Made by a program: the position numbers and the translations under genes. The notes under the pieces are model-generated. The model did not search any database and had not been told where the DNA came from. It saw only the letters and a list, made by a program, of their open reading frames with translations. Shown here in pieces: positions 54,967 to 64,000 of a stretch of DNA of 64,000 bases; the first letter of the stretch is position 1, and each line of letters starts with the position of its first letter. The stretch comes from Polaromonas vacuolata (lineage in GTDB: Bacteria; Pseudomonadota; Gammaproteobacteria; Burkholderiales; Burkholderiaceae_C), in assembly GCF_012584515.1 (NCBI RefSeq), contig NZ_CP051461.1, positions 1,100,001 through 1,164,000 of the forward strand, given 5' to 3'.

Positions 54967-57603
54967 ATGAGCACTCTGAACAGCACCCCCGTGACCTCGG
55001 TCGCCGAGATCCGCAAAACCTTTCTGGATTTTTTCGCCTCTAAAGGACACACCGTCGTGCCCACCAGCTCGCTGGTACCCGGCAATGATCCGACCTTGAT
55101 GTTTACCAACTCCGGCATGGTGCAGTTCAAGGATGTGTTTTTAGGCTCAGACAAGCGCCCGTATGTCAGAGCCGCCTCGGTACAAGCTTGCCTGCGCGCC
55201 GGTGGCAAACACAATGACTTAGAAAACGTCGGCTACACCGCACGCCATCACACTTTTTTCGAGATGCTGGGCAACTGGAGTTTTGGCGATTACTTCAAGC
55301 GCGAATCCCTCAAGTGGGCTTGGGAATTGCTGACCGAAGTGTATAAATTGCCCGCCGAAAAACTCTGGGCCACCGTCTATATAGACGATGACGAGGCCTA
55401 CGATATTTGGACCAAAGAAATCGGCCTGCCGCCTGAGCGCGTGGTGCGCATCGGCGACAACAAGGGCGCGAAATACGCCAGCGATAACTTCTGGATGATG
55501 GCCGATACCGGCCCCTGCGGTCCGTGCAGCGAGATATTTTTTGACCACGGCCCCGCGATTGCCGGCGGCCCACCGGGCTCGCCCGAACAAGACGGTGATC
55601 GCTACATTGAGATTTGGAATAACGTCTTCATGCAGTTCGATATGCAGCCAGACGGCTCGATCAAACCACTGCCTGCGCCTTGCGTGGATACCGGCATGGG
55701 CTTGGAGCGTTTAGCCGCCATCTTGCAACACGTGCATAGCAACTATGAGATCGATATTTTTGACGCCTTGATCAAAGCCGCCTCGCGCGAAACTGGCGAG
55801 CAAGACTTAAACAACAAGTCTTTGCGCGTGATCGCTGACCACATCCGCGCCACCGCCTTTTTGGTGTGTGACGGCGTGAATCCGTCGAATGAAGGCCGCG
55901 GCTATGTGCAGCGCCGCATCATTCGCCGCGCCATTCGCCACGGCTATAAGCTAGGCAAAAAAACACCGTTTTTTCACAAACTTGTGCCCGATTTAGTAGC
56001 CCTGATGGGCGACGCCTACCCACGCCTAGCCGCGCAAGGCGCGCGCATCACCGACGTGCTGCGCGTCGAAGAAGAACGCTTTTTTGAAACGCTTGAAATT
56101 GGCATGCAAATTCTCGACGCGGCCTTAGCGGGTGGTGCTGTTGTGCTGCCGGGCGAAGTCGCTTTCAAGCTGCACGACACCTACGGCTTTCCGTTAGATT
56201 TGTCGGCCGATGTTTGCCGCGAGCGCGGCTTAGAAGTCGACGAAGCCGGTTTTCATGCCGCCATGGACAGGCAGAAAAACCAAGCCCGCGCCGCCGGAAA
56301 ATTCAAAATGGACAGGGCGCTGGAATACACCGGCGCAGGCCACGCTTTTACCGGTTATGAGCGGCTAGCCGAGCCGGCCACTGTGGTCGCCCTGTATGCC
56401 GACGGCCTAGCGGTTGAGCAATTAATCACCGGACAAAACGGCGTCGTGGTTTTAAGCACCACACCGTTTTATGCTGAGAGCGGCGGTCAAATCGGCGACC
56501 AAGGTCGGTTGACTGCGCCAGGGATTAGCTTTTCTGTTGATGACACTTTAAAGATCAAAGCCGATGTGTTTGGCCACCACGGCGTGCAGCAAGAAGGCAC
56601 GCTTAAAGTCGGCGACGCCATCACCGCCCAAGTCAACACGCAACTGCGCGCAGCCACGGTTCGCAACCACAGCGCCACGCATTTAATGCACAAGGCCTTG
56701 CGCGAAGTACTCGGCGAGCATGTGCAGCAAAAAGGCAGCTTGGTAAACGCCGATCGCACGCGTTTTGACTTTGCGCATAACTCGCCAGTCACCGACGAGC
56801 AGATTCGTGAAATCGAAGCCCGCGTGAACGCCGAAGTGTTGGCCAACGTGGCGACCGATGCGACCGAGATGGACATGGAGTCCGCACAAAAATCTGGCGC
56901 CATGATGCTGTTTGGTGAAAAGTATGGTGAAACCGTACGTGTACTTAGCATTGGGTCTAGCAAAGAGTTGTGCGGTGGTATTCACGTCGGCCGTACCGGA
57001 GACATTGGTTTATTCAAAATAGTTGCTGAAAGCGGTGTCGCCGCCGGTGTGCGCCGTGTTGAGGCAGTGACGGGTGAGAATGCTTTGGCTTATTTGCAGT
57101 CGCTAGAAGCCACCGTACAAAGCGCTGCCGGCTCACTCAAAGCCAACCCCGCTGATTTGTTGCAGCGCATCGGCCAAGTGCAAGACCAAGTTCGCAGTTT
57201 AGAAAAAGAAGTCAGCGCGCTAAAAGGCAAACTGGCATCTGCGCAAGGCGATGAATTGATGACGCAAGCCGTAGACATCAATGGCCTTAAAGTGCTGGCC
57301 GCACGTCTTGAAGGCGCAGATGCCAAGACGCTGCGCGACACCATGGACAAGCTCAAAGACAAACTCAAAACCGCAGTCATAGTGCTGGCAGCAGTCGATG
57401 GCGACAAGGTTCAAGTCGCCGCCGGCGTGACCAGCGACAGCGTGGCTAAATTCAAGGCTGGCGAGTTAGTCAATTTTGTAGCCCAGCAAGTCGGTGGCAA
57501 AGGCGGCGGTAAGGCGGATATGGCCATGGCGGGCGGCAACGATGCGTCTAAATTGGCGCAGGCTTTGGATTCAGTGTTGGCTTGGGTTCAACAGCGGGCT
57601 TGA
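54967..57603 (+). CDS. alaS: Alanyl-tRNA synthetase
   Basis: With the ATG at 54967 ([19 protein letters not shown]) the product has 878 residues, the usual size; an upstream in-frame start at 54928 adds 13 unlikely residues. The class II core begins [20 protein letters not shown] and includes [15 protein letters not shown] and [16 protein letters not shown]. The editing domain has [13 protein letters not shown], and the C-Ala domain is at the end ([21 protein letters not shown]). It charges tRNA-Ala and edits mischarged Ser/Gly. It is intact, unlike many genes around it. Confidence 0.97.
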   Translation: MSTLNSTPVTSVAEIRKTFLDFFASKGHTVVPTSSLVPGNDPTLMFTNSGMVQFKDVFLGSDKRPYVRAASVQACLRAGGKHNDLENVGYTARHHTFFEMLGNWSFGDYFKRESLKWAWELLTEVYKLPAEKLWATVYIDDDEAYDIWTKEIGLPPERVVRIGDNKGAKYASDNFWMMADTGPCGPCSEIFFDHGPAIAGGPPGSPEQDGDRYIEIWNNVFMQFDMQPDGSIKPLPAPCVDTGMGLERLAAILQHVHSNYEIDIFDALIKAASRETGEQDLNNKSLRVIADHIRATAFLVCDGVNPSNEGRGYVQRRIIRRAIRHGYKLGKKTPFFHKLVPDLVALMGDAYPRLAAQGARITDVLRVEEERFFETLEIGMQILDAALAGGAVVLPGEVAFKLHDTYGFPLDLSADVCRERGLEVDEAGFHAAMDRQKNQARAAGKFKMDRALEYTGAGHAFTGYERLAEPATVVALYADGLAVEQLITGQNGVVVLSTTPFYAESGGQIGDQGRLTAPGISFSVDDTLKIKADVFGHHGVQQEGTLKVGDAITAQVNTQLRAATVRNHSATHLMHKALREVLGEHVQQKGSLVNADRTRFDFAHNSPVTDEQIREIEARVNAEVLANVATDATEMDMESAQKSGAMMLFGEKYGETVRVLSIGSSKELCGGIHVGRTGDIGLFKIVAESGVAAGVRRVEAVTGENALAYLQSLEATVQSAAGSLKANPADLLQRIGQVQDQVRSLEKEVSALKGKLASAQGDELMTQAVDINGLKVLAARLEGADAKTLRDTMDKLKDKLKTAVIVLAAVDGDKVQVAAGVTSDSVAKFKAGELVNFVAQQVGGKGGGKADMAMAGGNDASKLAQALDSVLAWVQQRA

Positions 57604-57630
57604 TTATTTGTCACACTGAGCGCCCTTGCC

Positions 57631-57662
<32 letters not shown>

Positions 57663-57690
57663 GCTTAGGCGCTCATTTTTGTCTGCGGGT

Positions 57691-60156
57691 CTATTTAGAT
57701 TCATTCTTGCTGTCAAATTGACGATCGTCTTTAACACCGGTATTGGTCCCCACAGTCGAAAGAAACTGCCGTAATTGAAAGATAAGAGTTTCGCCAAAAT
57801 CCCGCGGTATTTCTTCAGCTGTAACTCGCAGATTGATCTGCGCAATTTCTTCCTGAATAAAATCATGCGTCATATGTGTGCCAAAGTTTTGATAAAGAGA
57901 GAGGTATTGCTGGCGTTGTTCTGCCAGTGCGTAGATTTGCTCATCCGTTATGTCGCCAAGAGTTTCTGGATTCGTAAAGACTGTGTGCGTATCGGTTTCG
58001 AATTCGCCTTTAAGCCAAGTCAGGATTTCTTTAAATTGAGTGCTGCTTGCTTGTCCGTGATTAAGGATAAGTCCTATTACTTGCAGCTTGAAATCGCGTG
58101 AAGTATTAGGCATTAACCGTATCTTCGACAACTCTTGCTGCGCTAGTTGAGCGCTTAAAAATCCGCGAGAAGAATAAAGAGTTTCTAAGAGTTGCAGCTT
58201 TTCTGGTACCGATAAAACGGGACTTTCGAGCACTGTATATGTATTGCCGCAAGCAGCATCGAGCCCTAAACGCATACGTTGTCTATACGGCTCTGGATCA
58301 ATTCCTTCCGCCATGGGTATGGCCAACAGTTGGTTGCGCAGTGCTTCGCGCACATCGCGTGGGTGATTCCTTATATCTATTCCACTCATGACGGCAGTCG
58401 TAAATACGGCCATTTTTTGCGCTGTGGTGTTGGCTTGAACAATGCCTGTTAATAACGCCAATCGCTCTGGCAGATCGTGGCTAACTTCTCTACCCCACAA
58501 ACGAAGCGCAGCTATTGTGTTGTGCATAGAAATAGTTGGGGGGGCAACGATTAACGCGTTTAATGCTTGGCGGGCCCTGTAAATGTTTCCTTGAATTTGA
58601 TTGAATAAAAACCTGCTGGCTTTTTGCTCAACATTTGGCAATTGACTAACGGCCCACAGCTGCGCAAGCCGTGGCTGCAACAAGGGCCAAATTTCGGCTT
58701 TGATTTCAGGGATTTCTTGCCAAAAATTCATCAATTCAAGAGCTCTTAAGACGATTTTTGGTTCCCCTACAGTTGTAGCCGCGTTGATGAGACCTTCTCG
58801 ATCTTGCGCCCCAAGAGTTCCCCATAGTTCAATTGCTCTGCTTTGAGTTCTAGCAGTTAGATGGCTCAACAAAAACAGGGCTGACTCGGCCACATCGGGT
58901 TGTGAGGGATTCGTTGCAGCGGTGACGACAGCTGTGCGTCCAGCGGCCCCCAAGGTAGACCAGATTTTAGTTGTTCTGTCGTCAGTTGCGCGCCCAAGGG
59001 CCCCCAAGAAAGACCAGCTTTTAGTTGTTCTGTCGTCAGAGTAGTTTGATAGGCTGGCCAACAAACGCATGGCTTGCCTTGCCAGTGCTTGTTCTGCGGA
59101 GCTTGTTGCCGTGTTCACGACAGCAGCCCTACCAGCGGCCCCTAAGGTGGCCCAAAGCTCAGATCTTCTGCCATCAGAGTCGAGAGTTAGATTGATCAAT
59201 AAACCCAGAGCTAGCTTCGCAATTGCTGGTTTTGCGGAGTTCGTTGCAGCGGTCACGACAGCAGCCCGACCAGCGGCACCTAAGCTTGCCCAAAGTTCAG
59301 CACTTATGACGCCAGAGTCCAGACTTAGATTGAACAACAAACCCAGAGCTATCTTCGCAACTGCTGGTTCTGCGGTGCTTGTTGCAGCGGTCACGACAGC
59401 AGCCCGACCAGCGGCTCCTAAGGTGGCCCAAAGTTCAGCTCTTTTGACGCCAGAGTCCTGACTTAGATTGAACAACAAACCCAGAGCTATCTTCGCAACT
59501 GCTGGTTCTGCGGAGCTTGTTGCAGCGGTCACGACAGCAGCCCGACCAGCGGCTCCTAAGGTGGCCCAAAGTTCAGCTCTTATGACGTCAGAGTCATGGG
59601 TTAGATTGAACAACAAATACAGAGCTGTGCTCGCTATTTCTGGTTGTGCGGGGTTCGTTGTAGTTGCAGCGTTAATTACTTCAGACATTCGCCCCTGAAG
59701 TTCGCGAAACACAGCGACTTTTTCTTCTTCACTAATAAGCGAGCGACTGAGTAATTTCATCAACTCTTCTTGATGAATCTGAGTGCCCTGATGGGCTTTA
59801 TCTAAAGGGGAAGGTGAAGAACTGGAAGAACTAGCGCTGCTGATTATTCTGGTGGGAGGGCTGTAGCTACTAAAGCTACCGTAGCTATTAAAGCTACTAG
59901 AGCTACTGGAGCTACTGGCGATACTAGACCTACTCGCTTTAGCCTCAGTGCGTTCTACCGCGACTGGTGTGACCAAATAGCTTGATAGGCTTCTTGGAGG
60001 AAAGAGACTGGCTTGGTGCGTGGGTAACTGGCTCGCAAGGCTAATCTGACCTTCAACGCTGACCTGAACAACTGAGTCTGAAAGCGGTAGGTTTTTTCTA
60101 TCTAGTCCTTGATGAGAAGTAACGGTATTGGTTGCTGTTTTATTTATGGGATTCAT
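57691..60156 (-). CDS. Helical-repeat protein of unknown function, Ser-rich N-terminus
   Basis: 821 residues. Residues 1-120 are disordered and Ser-rich (long serine runs, SSFNSYGSFSSYS). About seven repeats of a 46-residue helical unit follow, as in ELWATLGAAGRAAVVTAA and then AVAKIALGLLFNLS, which recalls HEAT/ARM-type solenoids. The C-terminal half (about 500-821) is non-repetitive, with conserved LRLWGREVS, LLTGIVQANT and GLDAACGNT. The last two are kept in the broken paralogue at 60835-63990. No signal peptide or membrane helix is seen. A disordered Ser-rich start and eukaryote-like repeats resemble secreted effector proteins, but that is only inference; I do not recognise the family. 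Confidence 0.75.
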   Translation of the reverse strand: MNPINKTATNTVTSHQGLDRKNLPLSDSVVQVSVEGQISLASQLPTHQASLFPPRSLSSYLVTPVAVERTEAKASRSSIASSSSSSSSFNSYGSFSSYSPPTRIISSASSSSSSPSPLDKAHQGTQIHQEELMKLLSRSLISEEEKVAVFRELQGRMSEVINAATTTNPAQPEIASTALYLLFNLTHDSDVIRAELWATLGAAGRAAVVTAATSSAEPAVAKIALGLLFNLSQDSGVKRAELWATLGAAGRAAVVTAATSTAEPAVAKIALGLLFNLSLDSGVISAELWASLGAAGRAAVVTAATNSAKPAIAKLALGLLINLTLDSDGRRSELWATLGAAGRAAVVNTATSSAEQALARQAMRLLASLSNYSDDRTTKSWSFLGALGRATDDRTTKIWSTLGAAGRTAVVTAATNPSQPDVAESALFLLSHLTARTQSRAIELWGTLGAQDREGLINAATTVGEPKIVLRALELMNFWQEIPEIKAEIWPLLQPRLAQLWAVSQLPNVEQKASRFLFNQIQGNIYRARQALNALIVAPPTISMHNTIAALRLWGREVSHDLPERLALLTGIVQANTTAQKMAVFTTAVMSGIDIRNHPRDVREALRNQLLAIPMAEGIDPEPYRQRMRLGLDAACGNTYTVLESPVLSVPEKLQLLETLYSSRGFLSAQLAQQELSKIRLMPNTSRDFKLQVIGLILNHGQASSTQFKEILTWLKGEFETDTHTVFTNPETLGDITDEQIYALAEQRQQYLSLYQNFGTHMTHDFIQEEIAQINLRVTAEEIPRDFGETLIFQLRQFLSTVGTNTGVKDDRQFDSKNESK
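59040..59680. repeat. 138-bp tandem coding repeats
   Basis: Inside the helical-repeat gene, the sequence CCCAAAG recurs at 59151, 59289, 59427 and 59565, exactly 138 bases apart (46 codons), with near-identical surroundings. A shorter duplicated block (about 60 bases, DDRTTK twice) lies at about 58970-59040. The high identity shows recent duplication or homogenisation. Confidence 0.85.
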
Positions 60157-60496
60157 GTGTCGTTACCAGTTGATGTGAATAACTGTTGAGTAGTATGAAT
60201 AGAAGAGGTTTAAAAAAACTAATGAACTTCGGTGACTTTTGATGGCGTTTATAGCGCTGATTGATTAGACGTGCAAGCGCGAAAACACTGGTTTTTTGTT
60301 TCTTAAGAAAAGATTAAAAACCTTGTTTTGCGCATTGAGTGCTGCACCAGTGCGTTGTTTTTTTGATGGTGTTTAAACGCAAAATTAAACGACAAAGTCA
60401 TTGTTAGATTGTGCTTAAAACGATGGGTGTAAAAATAATAATTACTAGAAAATTTATGCGTATTTTATCTTAGATGAATTGATTTATTGGCACTGT

Positions 60497-60608
60497 CCAA
60501 AAACCAAAAACCAAAAACCAAAAACCAAAAACCAAAAACCAAAAACCAAAAACTAAAAACTAAAAACTAAAAACTAAAAACTAAAAACTAAAAACTAAAA
60601 ACTAAAAG
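60497..60608. repeat. Heptanucleotide array, CCAAAAA then CTAAAAA
   Basis: Eight CCAAAAA units (60497-60552) are followed by seven CTAAAAA units and a partial one (60553-60608). The array lies about 340 bases upstream of the start of the helical-repeat gene at 60156. The rest of 60157-60834 shows no gene apart from these repeats. Confidence 0.9.
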
Positions 60609-60740
60609 CCCAGCGCTGGTCAGGCTCGACGATTTTGTTTCACGTTACGCAATAATTGTCCACGTACTGCTAAAAAAAGTGCAGGACGCAGGGTACATTG
60701 ATCACTTTTTTCAAACCATTTACCTGTGTCGTAAAAATAT

Positions 60741-60782
60741 GCACAACGCACAACGCACAACGCACAACGCACAACGCATAAC
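60741..60782. repeat. Heptanucleotide array, GCACAAC
   Basis: Five GCACAAC units from 60741 and a variant GCATAAC at 60776. It lies just after the 3' end of the broken paralogue. Confidence 0.9.
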
Positions 60783-60834
60783 TGTAAGGCGTGTGTCCAA
60801 CATGAATGAATCACTTTTTCGTTGACTAAAAAAT

Positions 60835-61749
60835 CTATTTAGAGTCTCTCTTCCTATCGAATTGACGATAGTCTTTAATACCGGTATCAATCACCGCAGG
60901 CGAAAGAAACTGTCGTAATTGAAAGATAAGAGTAGCGCCAAAATCCTCTGGTATTTCTTCTGCCGCAACTTGGCGATTAATCTGTGCGATTTCTAACTGA
61001 ATAAAATCGCGCGTCATATGTGGTCGAAAATTTTGGTAGAGCGCGAGGTATTGCTGGCGCTGGTCTGCTAGTGCGTAGATTGCCTCATCCCCAATATCTC
61101 CAATAGCAGCTGGATTGGTAAAGACCGTTTGCGTATCTGTTTTGAATTCGCGTTTAAGCCAAGTCAGGATTGCTTTAAATTGAAAGTAGCTTGGTTTCCC
61201 GTGATGGAAGATAAGTCCTATCGCCTGCAACTTGAAGTCGCGTGTAGTCTTAGGTGTCAACAATACCTTGGACAAGTGTTCATGCGTTGCTTGAGCGTTC
61301 GTAACTGCTGAAGAAATATAAAGAATTTCTAAGAGTTGTAGCTTTTCTGGTGCTGTTAAAACTGGGCTTTTGAGTACTGCTGATGTGTTGCCGCAAGCTG
61401 CATCAAACCCTAGGCGTAGGCATTGTCTATACAGCGTCGGGTCAATACGTTCAGCTGTGGGTATGGCCAAAAGTTGCTCGTGGAGTGCTTCGCGCCATTC
61501 TTGTGGACGTTGCCTGAGATTTATTCCACTCATCACGGCAGCCATAAACACAGCCATTTTTTGCGAAGAGGTGTTGGCTTGAACTATGCCTGTTAGTAAC
61601 GCTAATCGTTCTGGCTCATGGCGGCTATCTCGTTCACCCCACATGCGCAGTGTGGCTATGGTGTGGCGAATAGAAATAGTTGGTGTGGCTGAATTCAGCG
61701 CGTTTAATGCCTGGCGGATTTTCTGTGCGTTGCCTCGAATTTGATCGAA
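60835..61749 (-). pseudogene. Broken paralogue of the helical-repeat protein, 3' part
   Basis: On the - strand the frame, entered from the IS30 element, reads FDQIRGNAQKIRQALNAL. It follows the intact paralogue to the end (LLTGIVQANTSSQK, GFDAACGNTSAVL, IFQLRQFLSPAV, QFDRKRDSK). The 5' part is at 62839-63990. The 3-bp repeat GAA (61747-61749) is the left copy of the IS30 target duplication. An ORF starting inside the IS end would add a few element-encoded residues; I do not think it is a real gene. Confidence 0.88.
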
Positions 61750-62838
61750 GGCGGATTCAAGCTTGAAGTGCAACCGTATGCTGATAGGACTCTAACTGTT
61801 CCATAAAAACCTGATGCGGCGTTCGATACCCTAAACATTTTCTAGGACGATGATTGAGCCTGTGCATCGCTAAAGCAATGTCATCGTCGGTGATGCAATT
61901 AAAGCGCATCCCCTTTGGGAAAAACTGGCGAATCAAACCGTTCATATTCTCGTTTGCCCCACGCTCCCACGAGGCGTATGGATGGGCGAAAAAGAAATCT
62001 GCACTCAGCGCAGAAGCTATTCGTTCATGCTGAGAAAATTCCTTGCCGTTATCTGTCGTGAGTGTGTGCACGCAATGAGCGAATGGTTTAAGTAAAGTGA
62101 TTAACGCGTCCCCTACGGCTTGCGCTGTTTTGAATGGCACGTGGAAAATTATTGAATACCGAGAGACACGCTCGTTAATCGTCACTAGGGCTTGCTTCTG
62201 CCCGGCACCAATCACCAGATCAGCCTCCCAGTCGCCAAAGCGCGCACGCTCAAGCACGATGGCGGGTCGCAGTTCTATTGAGACCTGGCGAGAGATGGTG
62301 CCGCGCCGTTCACGGCCGCTGCTGCGTTTTTTTCGCGTCTTCTGGCAACGCAGTGTTTTATGCAAGCTGCCGCCCGCGCGTTTGTCAGCGTAGATGTACT
62401 GGTAAATGCTCTCATAGCTAACACCGGGTTGGCATCGAGCTTCGAGGTGGCCGCTGATTTGTTCGGGGCTCCAAGCCTCAGCCAACTTTTCCTCCACTAC
62501 AGCCCATGTCGAGTCAGCAACTCTAGGACTGTTGGCGCAGGCAAGTCTACGTTCTTGGGCTTTGTCATTTGCCTGCTTAGGGCGATAGCCTCGTAGACCG
62601 CGGTTACGACGCAACTCACGGCTGATGCTCGATTTATCACGGTCCATCATTTTTGCAATTTCACTTTGATTGAAGTTTGCTTTGACGAGGATTGCAATCT
62701 GGTAACGTTCGTCACGGGTGAGGTGTGTGTAAATCATTCTGGGCAACTTTGACTTGGTAGTCGGGAAGCTTGGATGCTCTCACATCTCACCCACCCGTAC
62801 GGTTAATTTCAAAGTTGCACTTCAGACTTGAATCCGCG
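61750..62838. mobile_element. IS30-family insertion sequence, copy 2 (1089 bp)
   Basis: The ends are the same as in copy 1 (GGCGGATTCAAG left, CGCGGATTCAAG reading inward from the right). GAA flanks it on both sides (61747-61749 and 62839-62841), a 3-bp target duplication. Removing the element and one GAA restores the reading frame of the split gene. The two copies differ at only a few bases, so both transposed recently or from one source. Confidence 0.97.
61757..62746 (-). CDS. IS30-family transposase, intact
   Basis: 329 residues, one uninterrupted frame. The N-terminal helix-turn-helix (DERYQIAILVKANFNQSEIAK, ISRELRRN) binds the element ends. The DDE catalytic core has DWEADLVIG, TTDNGKEFS and the Glu in GANENMNGLIRQFF. 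The 7-base T run (read on the + strand, near 62325-62333) keeps the frame that copy 1 has lost. This copy could mobilise both elements. Confidence 0.95.
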   Translation of the reverse strand: MPRMIYTHLTRDERYQIAILVKANFNQSEIAKMMDRDKSSISRELRRNRGLRGYRPKQANDKAQERRLACANSPRVADSTWAVVEEKLAEAWSPEQISGHLEARCQPGVSYESIYQYIYADKRAGGSLHKTLRCQKTRKKRSSGRERRGTISRQVSIELRPAIVLERARFGDWEADLVIGAGQKQALVTINERVSRYSIIFHVPFKTAQAVGDALITLLKPFAHCVHTLTTDNGKEFSQHERIASALSADFFFAHPYASWERGANENMNGLIRQFFPKGMRFNCITDDDIALAMHRLNHRPRKCLGYRTPHQVFMEQLESYQHTVALQA

Positions 62839-63990
62839 GAATAAAAAACGGCTAGCTATTCGCGTTATATCTGGCCGCAGAGTAACTGCCCACAGCTGCG
62901 CAAGCCGTGGCTGCAACAAGGGCCAAATTGCGGCGTTGATGTGATTGTTCCCTTTTTAAATAATCAGCAATATAAGAGCTAGTTTGGCAACTTCTGGTTC
63001 CCCGGCAGTTGTTGCCGTAACGATCAGGCTTTCGCGCCCAGCCGCTCCCAAGGTGGCCCATAGTTCAACTTTTCTCACGTCAGAGTTGAACGTTAGACTG
63101 ATCAATAATCCCAGGGCACGCCCGGCCATTGCTGGTTCTGAGGAGGTCGTTGCCGCAGTAATGACAGCAGCGCGTCCAGAAGCTCCCAAGCTAGCCCATA
63201 GCTCAGCTGTTCTGACGTCCGAGCTGGCAATTAAATTGACTAACAAACGCAGGGCTTGGTTGGCCACTGCCGATTCTGCGGGAGTCATTGCAGCGGTGGC
63301 GATAGCTGTGCGCACAGCGGCCCCCATGCTGGCCCATAGTTCAGCTTTTCTGACGTCAGAGTTGATAGTTAGATGGACTAACAAACTCAGGGCTTTCTCG
63401 TCCACTGCGGGTTGTGCGGGGGTCGTTGTCGCTAAGAGGATAGCTGCGCGCCCAGCTGCACCTAAGCTGGCCCAGAGTTCAGCTTTTCTGACCTCAGAGT
63501 TGGCAGCTAGATTGGACAACAAACCCAGCGCTTTCTCGGCTACTGCTGGTTGTACGGGTGGCGTTGAGATTGCAGCGTTAACGACTTCAGACATTCGTCC
63601 CTCAAGTTCGCGATACACCGCGGCTTGTTCTTCTTCACCAATACGCGAGCGATTGAGTAATTTTTCTAATTCCAAGGGGTGAATCTGCGCGCCTTGATGG
63701 GCTTTAACTAAATGTGAGAGGGAAGAATTTGCGTTGCTGATTGTCCTGGTGAGACGGCTGGAGCTACTAGAGCTACTAAGGCTACTCGCTTTAGTCTGAG
63801 TGCTTTCTACCGGTACTGGTGTGACCGAATAGTTCGATAAGCTTCTTTGAGAAACGCGACTGCTCTGGTGCGTGGGTATTTGGCTTGCAAGGCTGCTCTG
63901 AATGGCTGGGCTTGGAATAGTCGGTATTTTTCTTTCTGCTTCTAGACGCAAGCTAGGATTTATGACGGTCGTTCTATGTGAGGGATTCAT
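62839..63990 (-). pseudogene. Broken paralogue of the helical-repeat protein, 5' part
   Basis: From ATG 63990 the frame has a Ser-rich start (SSLSSSSSSSRLTRT) and the 46-residue helical units (ELWASLGAAGRAAILLA). It then meets TAA at 62956-62958, where the intact paralogue has Trp. The same frame continues IWPLLQPRLAQLWAV and ASRFLF up to the IS30 end at 62838. So the gene carries a stop codon as well as the insertion. Its upstream bases (GTAACGACA before ATG) match those of the intact paralogue, so promoter regions were duplicated too. Confidence 0.88.
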
Positions 63991-64000
63991 CTGTCGTTAC

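Noticed and set aside
60497..60782. Possible CRISPR or VNTR coding array
   Set aside because: Units of 7 bases without spacers, no reading frame of note; simple slippage repeats.

Overview
The window looks like a chromosomal piece of a betaproteobacterium, most likely Burkholderiales and Comamonadaceae-like. This rests on the tctAB/tctDE-type transport locus, the alaS and gabD sequences, the IS30 elements and the general codon style; no rRNA or tRNA is present to settle it. Many genes are broken and there are two IS30 copies, so the region is visibly decaying or rearranging.

Positions 1-27221 (+ strand) hold a surface or exopolysaccharide locus. It opens with the end of an RfaH/NusG-type antiterminator and a leader carrying an ops-like sequence. 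Next come Wza-, Wzb- and Wzc-like export genes, an IS30 copy, and a WecA-type initiating transferase. UDP-HexNAc uronic acid genes (tviB, tviC) and the rhamnose genes (rmlB, D, A, C) follow; rmlD has an in-frame stop. The rest is a Wzx flippase, an acetyltransferase, two methyltransferases, six glycosyltransferases, an AsnB-type amidotransferase and an EpsG-type (Wzy) polymerase. The inferred product is a Wzx/Wzy-made polymer containing an N-acetylhexosaminuronic acid (possibly amidated) and, if rmlD is supplied elsewhere, rhamnose. Positions 27338-32417 carry a YdcF/ElyC-like protein, a frameshifted galE, a YjbH-like outer-membrane protein and a lipoprotein.

Positions 32843-46212 are the most unusual part. 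A 2776-residue exported Rhs/YD-repeat protein ends in a peptidase-M15-like tip and is followed at once by a secreted immunity-like gene. Downstream lie at least three shorter Rhs pieces. Two of these carry other C-terminal tips (one L,D-transpeptidase/Tlde1-like, one unknown), each overlapping its own exported or membrane immunity-like gene. Fragments of unrelated genes (a tctA 3' end with its terminator, a phoD 3' end) lie in the same stretch. A short recurring sequence, ATTAAYGTGGATGTCCCTTT, sits at the fragment junctions. I read this as a store of displaced toxin/immunity cassettes assembled by recombination at or near that sequence.

Positions 46634-54610 (- strand) hold tctA, tctB, a broken AAA/DUF4143 ATPase gene, a TctDE-like two-component system and gabD. 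Upstream of the ATPase gene are ten exactly 22-bp-phased repeats. No tctC is seen; the ATPase gene sits where it would be expected. alaS (54967-57603, +) is followed by two tandem paralogues of an unknown helical-repeat protein with a Ser-rich N-terminus. One is intact. The other is killed by a stop codon and by a second IS30 copy with a clear 3-bp target duplication. Simple-sequence arrays lie between them.
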